Assembly (NCBI GenBank): GCA_020636375.1
Contig: JACJXZ010000001.1
Coordinates: 310,001 to 374,000 of the forward strand
Length of the DNA stretch: 64,000 nt
Direction of reading: 5' to 3'
Source of the DNA: Lewinellaceae bacterium
Lineage (GTDB): Bacteria > Bacteroidota > Bacteroidia > Chitinophagales > Saprospiraceae
Position 1 is the stretch's first letter. Each line of letters begins with the position of its first letter. Below, piece by piece: positions 59,371 to 64,000 of the stretch. The notes under the pieces are model-generated. The model did not search any database. It saw only the letters and a program-made list of their open reading frames with translations, and was not told the DNA's origin. Both the position numbers and the translations under genes were made by a program.

Positions 59371-61008
59371 ATGTCAGACGCATATTTCAAAGTGCCTCGG
59401 GCCATCAATGAAAAAGTGCTCAGCTACGCCCCCGGCAGCCCGGAACGGGCGGAGCTCAAGGCCGCGCTGAAAGAAACCAAATCCAGGGAAGTAGAAGTCG
59501 CCATGACCATCGGCGGGCAAAAAGTTAAATCCGGCAAGAAAATCCCTATTCACCCGCCGCACGAACGGAAGCATACGCTCGGCCACTTCTACAAAGGCGG
59601 CGCCGAAGAGGTCAGAATGGCCATCGACGCCGCGATGAAAGCCAAGCCGGCCTGGGAAAAGATGCCCTGGCAGGAACGGGCGGCGATCTTCCTCAGGGCC
59701 GCCGACCTGCTGGCCGGCCCGTACCGGCAAAAGATGAATGCGGCATGCATGCTGGTGCAGTCGAAGACCGTCTTTCAGTCCGAGATCGATGCGGTGGCGG
59801 AGCTATGCGACTTCTGGCGCTTCAACGTGCAATTCATGGCCGAAATCTACCAGGAACAGCCGCTGAACATTTCCGGCAACGGCATCTGGAACCGCATGGA
59901 GTACCGCCCGCTGGAAGGCTTTGTCTTTGCCCTCACCCCGTTCAACTTCGCTTCGATCGCGGGCAACCTGCCATCCGCTCCCGCCCTGATGGGCAACGTG
60001 GTGGTCTGGAAACCTGCCGAATCGCAGCTTTATGTCTCCAACCTCATCATGGAGATCCTCGAAGAGGCCGGCTTGCCGGACGGCGTGATCAACCTGGTGT
60101 TCGTCAGCGGGCCGGTTGCCGGGGAGGTGATCTTCTCCCACCCGCAGTACGCCGGCATCCACTTTACCGGCAGCACGGGGGTCTTCCAGAACCTCTGGCG
60201 CATCATGGGGGAGAACCTGGGCAATTACCGCTCTTACCCGCGGGTCGTCGGCGAGACCGGCGGCAAGGATTTTATCATCGCCCACGCTTCCGCCGTTCCG
60301 GCGCAGGTCGTGACGGCGCTCACCCGCGGCGCCTTTGAATATCAGGGGCAAAAGTGCTCCGCCGTCTCCCGCGCATACCTGCCCAAAAGCCTGTGGCCGG
60401 AAATAAAATCGGGCCTGGAGAAAGATTTAAAGTCGATAAAAATGGGTAATCCGGAGGACTTTTCTAACTTTATGTCCGCTGTGATCGATGAAAGCGCCTT
60501 TGACAAGATTTCCGAATATATCGCCGATGCAAAGAAAGCCGGGGATGCAGAGGTCATCTTCGGCGGAGGATACGATAAATCGGAAGGCTATTTCATTCAG
60601 CCAACGGTCATCCTGGCCAAAGACCCGAAATACCGCACCATGTGCGAGGAGATTTTCGGGCCGGTACTGACGCTCTACATTTACGATGACGATCAGTACG
60701 AACAAACGCTTGAACTGCTGGACAACACTTCACCTTACGGGCTGACCGGCGCCGTTTTCGCAAAAGACCGTGAAGCTGTTACGCTGGCGTCAGAAAAGCT
60801 GCGCCACGCCGCCGGCAATTTTTACATCAACGACAAGCCCACCGGGGCGGTTGTCGGGCAACAGCCTTTCGGCGGCGCCAGAGGCTCCGGAACCAACGAT
60901 AAGGCCGGTTCCATCCTCAACCTCTACCGCTGGGTATCGGCCCGGGCCATTAAAGAGAATTTCGTTCCGCCGACGGATTACCGCTATCCGTTCATGGCCG
61001 AAGAATAG
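59371..61008 (+). CDS. pruA: L-glutamate gamma-semialdehyde (1-pyrroline-5-carboxylate) dehydrogenase
   Basis: 545 residues, the usual length for this branch. ALDH fold: ALTPFNFASIAGNLPSAPAL, NVVVWKPAESQLYVSNLI, FTGSTGVFQNLWRIMGEN, Glu in YPRVVGETGGKDFIIAHAS, and catalytic Cys in AFEYQGQKCSAVSRAYLPKS (about 327). C-terminal PFGGARGSGTNDKAGSILNL matches P5CDH. Oxidises the proline/ornithine breakdown intermediate to glutamate with NAD+. Stand-alone gene; terminator at 61053. Confidence 0.96.
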   Translation: MSDAYFKVPRAINEKVLSYAPGSPERAELKAALKETKSREVEVAMTIGGQKVKSGKKIPIHPPHERKHTLGHFYKGGAEEVRMAIDAAMKAKPAWEKMPWQERAAIFLRAADLLAGPYRQKMNAACMLVQSKTVFQSEIDAVAELCDFWRFNVQFMAEIYQEQPLNISGNGIWNRMEYRPLEGFVFALTPFNFASIAGNLPSAPALMGNVVVWKPAESQLYVSNLIMEILEEAGLPDGVINLVFVSGPVAGEVIFSHPQYAGIHFTGSTGVFQNLWRIMGENLGNYRSYPRVVGETGGKDFIIAHASAVPAQVVTALTRGAFEYQGQKCSAVSRAYLPKSLWPEIKSGLEKDLKSIKMGNPEDFSNFMSAVIDESAFDKISEYIADAKKAGDAEVIFGGGYDKSEGYFIQPTVILAKDPKYRTMCEEIFGPVLTLYIYDDDQYEQTLELLDNTSPYGLTGAVFAKDREAVTLASEKLRHAAGNFYINDKPTGAVVGQQPFGGARGSGTNDKAGSILNLYRWVSARAIKENFVPPTDYRYPFMAEE

Positions 61009-61052
61009 TCCCCACATTCATGGGACAAGCTTGCTAATAACAAGTCGAGCAT

Positions 61053-61092
61053 GGGGTAGCTTCCTGAACAGGGAGGCTGCCCCTATCTTTTT
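61053..61092 (+). terminator. intrinsic terminator after pruA
   Basis: Stem GGGGTAGCTTCC (61053-61064) / GGAGGCTGCCCC (61072-61083), with G-U pairs, followed by TATCTTTTT. Confidence 0.75.
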
Positions 61093-61096
61093 GAAG

Positions 61097-61157
61097 GAGT
61101 GAATGAGTGAATGAGTGAATGAATGAATGAATGAATGAATGAATGAATGAGTGAGTG
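61097..61157. repeat. GAAT/GAGT tetranucleotide microsatellite
   Basis: About fifteen GAAT or GAGT units in a row between the pruA terminator and the convergent glycosyltransferase stop, a slippage-prone tract. Confidence 0.85.
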
Positions 61158-61163
61158 GGGGCC

Positions 61164-62861
61164 CTACTCCACCACCTCTACGTCCACCAGGCGGCTTTTG
61201 ATATCGGGGGGCAGGGCGTCCCGGCTCAGGCCGATGCCAAACTGGTAGGGGCCGGACAGGGAATCCGGTACGGAAAAGCGGGCCTCGAAGACGGCCGTAT
61301 CGCCCGCCGGGAGGGCAAGGGGCGCCCCCTCCAGGCTGATCAGAGGATAAGAACGGGGGACGCCTTTCCGGAGGAAAACACCTTTGGCCAACAGCGGCAG
61401 CGTTCCCTTGCGCAGCCCGATATCAAAAGGATAAGGATTGTAAATCTTTACCGGGAAGGCGGCCTGCGGGCCCACGCTCCACCTGCCGCCCAGGTTATCC
61501 GGCAGGAGGCACTGCACCTTGCCGGCTGCCTGCAGGCTGTCCAGCCACTGTATTTTGAAGGATTTTTGGGTCAGCTCCACTTTCTCGCAATTTTCGCACT
61601 TCCAGTTGTTCTGCGCCACCAGCAAGACCCTTTTATCCTGCAATCCCCGCTCCTTGTCCCAGATGTCGAACTGGTTGGGGCGGTACTCGATATCGGAAAA
61701 GGCATAAGCTTGCTCGCCGGTGTAAAAGCTGTATTTGGACACATCCCGGTAAGAGTTCTGGAACAGCACCGGATACCCCTCCGCCCGTTCCTGCAACTCA
61801 TAGGCCCAGGCTCGCCGGTGGAAGTCGCTTTTCATGCCCGTCCAGTTGAAAGCCAGCTCCAGGCGGGCGGGCAGGAGCAGGACAAAAGTCACCAGGGAGA
61901 ATATCCGCGCCCAGCGGCCAAAGCCCGGATTGTGCCGGCTTTCGCCAAAGAGCATCAGGGCAATCGGGAAGCTGAGCGCTACCGTCCATTGGGGTTCGAC
62001 GTGCCCTTTGAAGGAAGTGTAGAAGAAAAAAAGCCAGAACCCGTAGAGCAGGAAGCGGTAAGCCCGCCCCATGGCGCCTGCGGCCCGCCGCTTCCAAAGC
62101 ACCCAGATCAGCATTGGGAACAGGAAGGGGCTGAAAATAACCAGCTGGTTCAAAAGGTAGGTCGTCGTGTATTTCAGTTTGTACAGGTCGTCCCTGCCCT
62201 GAAGGTGGTACAGGAAAGAAGGAAAGCCGTTCTCGTACTGCCAGTATAAGTGAGGCAAAAAGAGGATAAAACCCAGTATGGAAGCCAGGTAAAACGAAGG
62301 TTTTCGCAACAAAGAAAGGTTGGACAGCAGGATGAAAAAGATCAGGAGCACCCCGTGATACTTGCTGTACAGCAGGGCCGCCATGGTTATCCCCAGCAGG
62401 AGGGTGAACAGCCAGCCGCCCTTTTCCAGGAATTCCCGGTACAACCACAAAAAAAGCGCGGTAAAAAAGAGCAGAGGCCCGTCGGGCGTAGCGATAAACC
62501 CATAGGCGCCAAGGATGGGGATAGCCGCCAGCAGCCCGGCCAGGGTGAACACGTCGGGCTTTCCGGACGGCTTGCCCGCCAGCAACCAGACAAAATAGAA
62601 TGAGAGGGGCTGGAGCAGCACGAAAAAGAAACGCACGCCCAGCTCTCCCGGGAACAAAAGCGTGCCTGCCCGGATCAGCAAGGCAACCATTGGCGGATGG
62701 TCGAAATAACCCCAGTCCAGGTCGGTGGAATACAGCCAGTAGTAGGCTTCGTCCGGGTCGAGTTCGGTGAAGGCGGCCTGGAAGAGGTTGAGCAGCAGCC
62801 AGGCAACCAGAAATCCCGGAAACCATTGTTTCCCTGAAACCTGTCGGGCCATACCGGTCAT
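61164..62861 (-). CDS. GT39/ArnT-like membrane glycosyltransferase
   Basis: 565 residues from the ATG at 62861, which makes an ATGA overlap with the META-domain gene; the longer frame to 63074 is an unsupported extension. About eleven TM helices; catalytic-loop motif AAFTELDPDEAYYWLYSTDL (acidic pair after TM1) and DWGYFDHPPMVALLIRAG, as in ArnT/PMT enzymes. C-terminal ~180 residues are soluble and periplasmic (ELTQKSFKIQWLDSL). Transfers a lipid-linked sugar to an envelope acceptor; specificity unknown. Confidence 0.85.
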   Translation of the reverse strand: MTGMARQVSGKQWFPGFLVAWLLLNLFQAAFTELDPDEAYYWLYSTDLDWGYFDHPPMVALLIRAGTLLFPGELGVRFFFVLLQPLSFYFVWLLAGKPSGKPDVFTLAGLLAAIPILGAYGFIATPDGPLLFFTALFLWLYREFLEKGGWLFTLLLGITMAALLYSKYHGVLLIFFILLSNLSLLRKPSFYLASILGFILFLPHLYWQYENGFPSFLYHLQGRDDLYKLKYTTTYLLNQLVIFSPFLFPMLIWVLWKRRAAGAMGRAYRFLLYGFWLFFFYTSFKGHVEPQWTVALSFPIALMLFGESRHNPGFGRWARIFSLVTFVLLLPARLELAFNWTGMKSDFHRRAWAYELQERAEGYPVLFQNSYRDVSKYSFYTGEQAYAFSDIEYRPNQFDIWDKERGLQDKRVLLVAQNNWKCENCEKVELTQKSFKIQWLDSLQAAGKVQCLLPDNLGGRWSVGPQAAFPVKIYNPYPFDIGLRKGTLPLLAKGVFLRKGVPRSYPLISLEGAPLALPAGDTAVFEARFSVPDSLSGPYQFGIGLSRDALPPDIKSRLVDVEVVE

Positions 62862-63382
62862 TTGAGGTCGTTGCGGAAAGTGAGGCGGCCCTCCGGCCCG
62901 GACAATTCGAGGAAGACCAGGTTGACCTTGTAGGTTTCTGCGCTTTCCAGCAATTGAATGATACGGGTCTCCTGGATCATCAGGCCACCGCACAGTTTTT
63001 TGGTTTTGGCGATGCCGGAAATATCGACGGCGCCGCCTTCTTTGAACCCGGCCTGGCCGGTAAGGTTGTTGCACCCCCCGTTGCCGGTGAGGTTTTCCCC
63101 TTCAATGACGATGTAAATAGGGTCTTCGCCGACCGGCCGCTCCGGGTTGCCTTCGTAGGTGTATTTGGAAAGCACCCATTGTTTTCCTTCGATGCCGGCA
63201 AAGGCGTATTGCTGGCCGTCGGAAGGAGGAGGCGTTTCGCCGGCGCTCTGCCCCTGCGGCCCCGCCGCGTTATCTGTTCCGGTAGTGGCCTGTGGTGGTT
63301 CGCCTTTATCTCCTTCGGCTTTGTTGCCGCAGGCAGCGGCAGCAAACAAAGAAATGGCCAAAAGAACGGTTATGTATCTCAT
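62858..63382 (-). CDS. META-domain lipoprotein
   Basis: 174 residues. Lipobox AAAC (Cys about 18), a Pro/Gly/Ser linker, then a META (HslJ-like) domain from about residue 65: GKQWVLSKYTYEG, YIVIEGENLTGNGGCNNLTG, KTKKLCGG, LLESAETYKVN and LRFRND-type end. The GxGGCNxxxG motif is diagnostic. Periplasmic, possibly stress-linked. Overlaps the glycosyltransferase start by 4 bp. Confidence 0.88.
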   Translation of the reverse strand: MRYITVLLAISLFAAAACGNKAEGDKGEPPQATTGTDNAAGPQGQSAGETPPPSDGQQYAFAGIEGKQWVLSKYTYEGNPERPVGEDPIYIVIEGENLTGNGGCNNLTGQAGFKEGGAVDISGIAKTKKLCGGLMIQETRIIQLLESAETYKVNLVFLELSGPEGRLTFRNDLK

Positions 63383-63394
63383 GCCAGTTGTCGG

Positions 63395-64000
63395 TTAAAA
63401 TTCATTCAGGATCCCGGCCAGTTCCTCCCGGCTGAGGGTGAATTCCGTAGGCCCCATGGCATAAGCAGCCACCTCGTAGGGGTTGTAAACAAAGTACAGG
63501 CCCTCTTCGGTCATGGCGTAGTTCTCCGGCAATGCGAAGGGCCCCTCCCAGAAAAAGCCGGCTTCGGACAGGTTTTCGTCCGGGCCCAGTTCCCGCGCCT
63601 GCCGGAAGGCCAGCTCCGCCAGTTCTTTCAGCCTGGCTGTATCCCGGACGAGGTCGGTCAGCCGGAGCACCTTGCCGGTGCGGGCGTCAAAATTGAGAAG
63701 GTATTCAAACGAATTGGGGTGGGCGCCGCCGGCGTAGGAAAAAGTGCCGAGCCGAACGGCAGCCAGGCCGTCCGATTGATAGAGGACGCTCCCCTCCAGC
63801 TCTACAGACCAAGATCCCTCCTGTTCGCCCGCTTCCGACATGACGGCCTCGTACTCCTCCAGGAAGTCGTCGGCAATGGCGTCCAGCGACGTGGGGATGT
63901 CTTCGGGAGAAGGCGAAAAGACGGCCAGGCTGACCTTCACATAGGCCAGCAGGGAGTCGTTGATGCTGCGGACTGCCTCCTCCGGACCGGCGACAGCCAG
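63395..64000 (-). CDS. DUF3298/RsiV-like exported domain protein (5' part outside window)
   Basis: The frame is open to the window edge, reading LAVAGPEEAVRSINDSLLAY before the visible domain. Includes FSYAGGAHPNSFEYLLNFDA, ARTGKVLRLTDLV and YFVYNPYEVAAYAMG, the signature of the DUF3298/DUF4163 (RsiV C-terminal) domain, with DFLEEYEAVMSE as the N-terminal helix. RsiV-like domains bind lysozyme in Firmicutes; in Bacteroidota they are usually lipoproteins. 12 bp before the META gene on the same strand, so probably an operon of three. Confidence 0.75.
   Translation of the reverse strand: MAVAGPEEAVRSINDSLLAYVKVSLAVFSPSPEDIPTSLDAIADDFLEEYEAVMSEAGEQEGSWSVELEGSVLYQSDGLAAVRLGTFSYAGGAHPNSFEYLLNFDARTGKVLRLTDLVRDTARLKELAELAFRQARELGPDENLSEAGFFWEGPFALPENYAMTEEGLYFVYNPYEVAAYAMGPTEFTLSREELAGILNEF

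Overview
The window comes from a high-GC member of the phylum Bacteroidota, most likely a Saprospiraceae/Chitinophagia-type gliding or filamentous marine or sludge bacterium. The evidence is: type IX secretion (T9SS type A) C-terminal sorting domains on three large exported proteins; a TonB receptor with an N-terminal carboxypeptidase-regulatory-like domain; Bacteroidota-style -7 promoter elements (TAnnTTTG); weak ribosome binding sites; and effector-associated-domain (EAD)/inactive-STAND conflict proteins. No tRNA, rRNA or CRISPR array was seen.

Layout. 1-2476: MoxR AAA+ ATPase plus an EAD/inactive-STAND-like protein (likely NTP-dependent conflict system, cut by the window edge). 2707-4803: thioredoxin-fold DUF255 lipoprotein. 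4817-6903: a compact, translationally coupled five-gene cassette on the minus strand with four diverged tandem paralogs of an unrecognised family and one small tail-anchored membrane protein. 7401-10491: secreted S9 peptidase and FtsE. 10608-11612: an AT-rich EAD-TM orphan. 11612-13200: a dense cluster of small non-coding mobile-like repeats around one secreted protein. 13474-16891: cytochrome c maturation ccmE (Cys variant) and ccmF. 16898-21953: two giant T9SS cargo proteins. 22185-24818: housekeeping and hypothetical genes and an AAA-ATPase remnant.

25160-45740 is the most interesting stretch. It is a predicted phosphate-starvation island: three tandem paralogs of a PiT phosphate permease fused to a PhoU-like C-terminal domain, a phosphate-selective-type porin, a fourth PiT-like permease, two homologous beta-helix lipoproteins flanking a TonB-dependent receptor, an ECF sigma factor with a membrane partner that ends in a barrel-like domain, and a retropepsin-like protease. 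Five intergenic sites carry arrays of four 6-mers of the TTAACA type at exact 11-bp spacing, the layout of PhoB/PhoP (Pho box) operators. Four of the five have a -7-like element exactly 9 bp after the last unit. The sequence suggests uptake across the outer membrane (porin, TonB receptor plus surface lipoproteins) followed by transport across the inner membrane (PiT proteins), under one response regulator.

45867-64000 is mostly core genome (pyrG, ftsH, coaD, pruA, a NUDIX regulator, a macrodomain protein, two GT39-type glycosyltransferases) with a PNGase F-like T9SS protein and a 10-bp-periodic minisatellite. Intergenic regions across the window are unusually rich in small inverted-repeat elements. 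One is a 90-bp element with perfect 22-bp terminal inverted repeats and an intact 8-bp target duplication.
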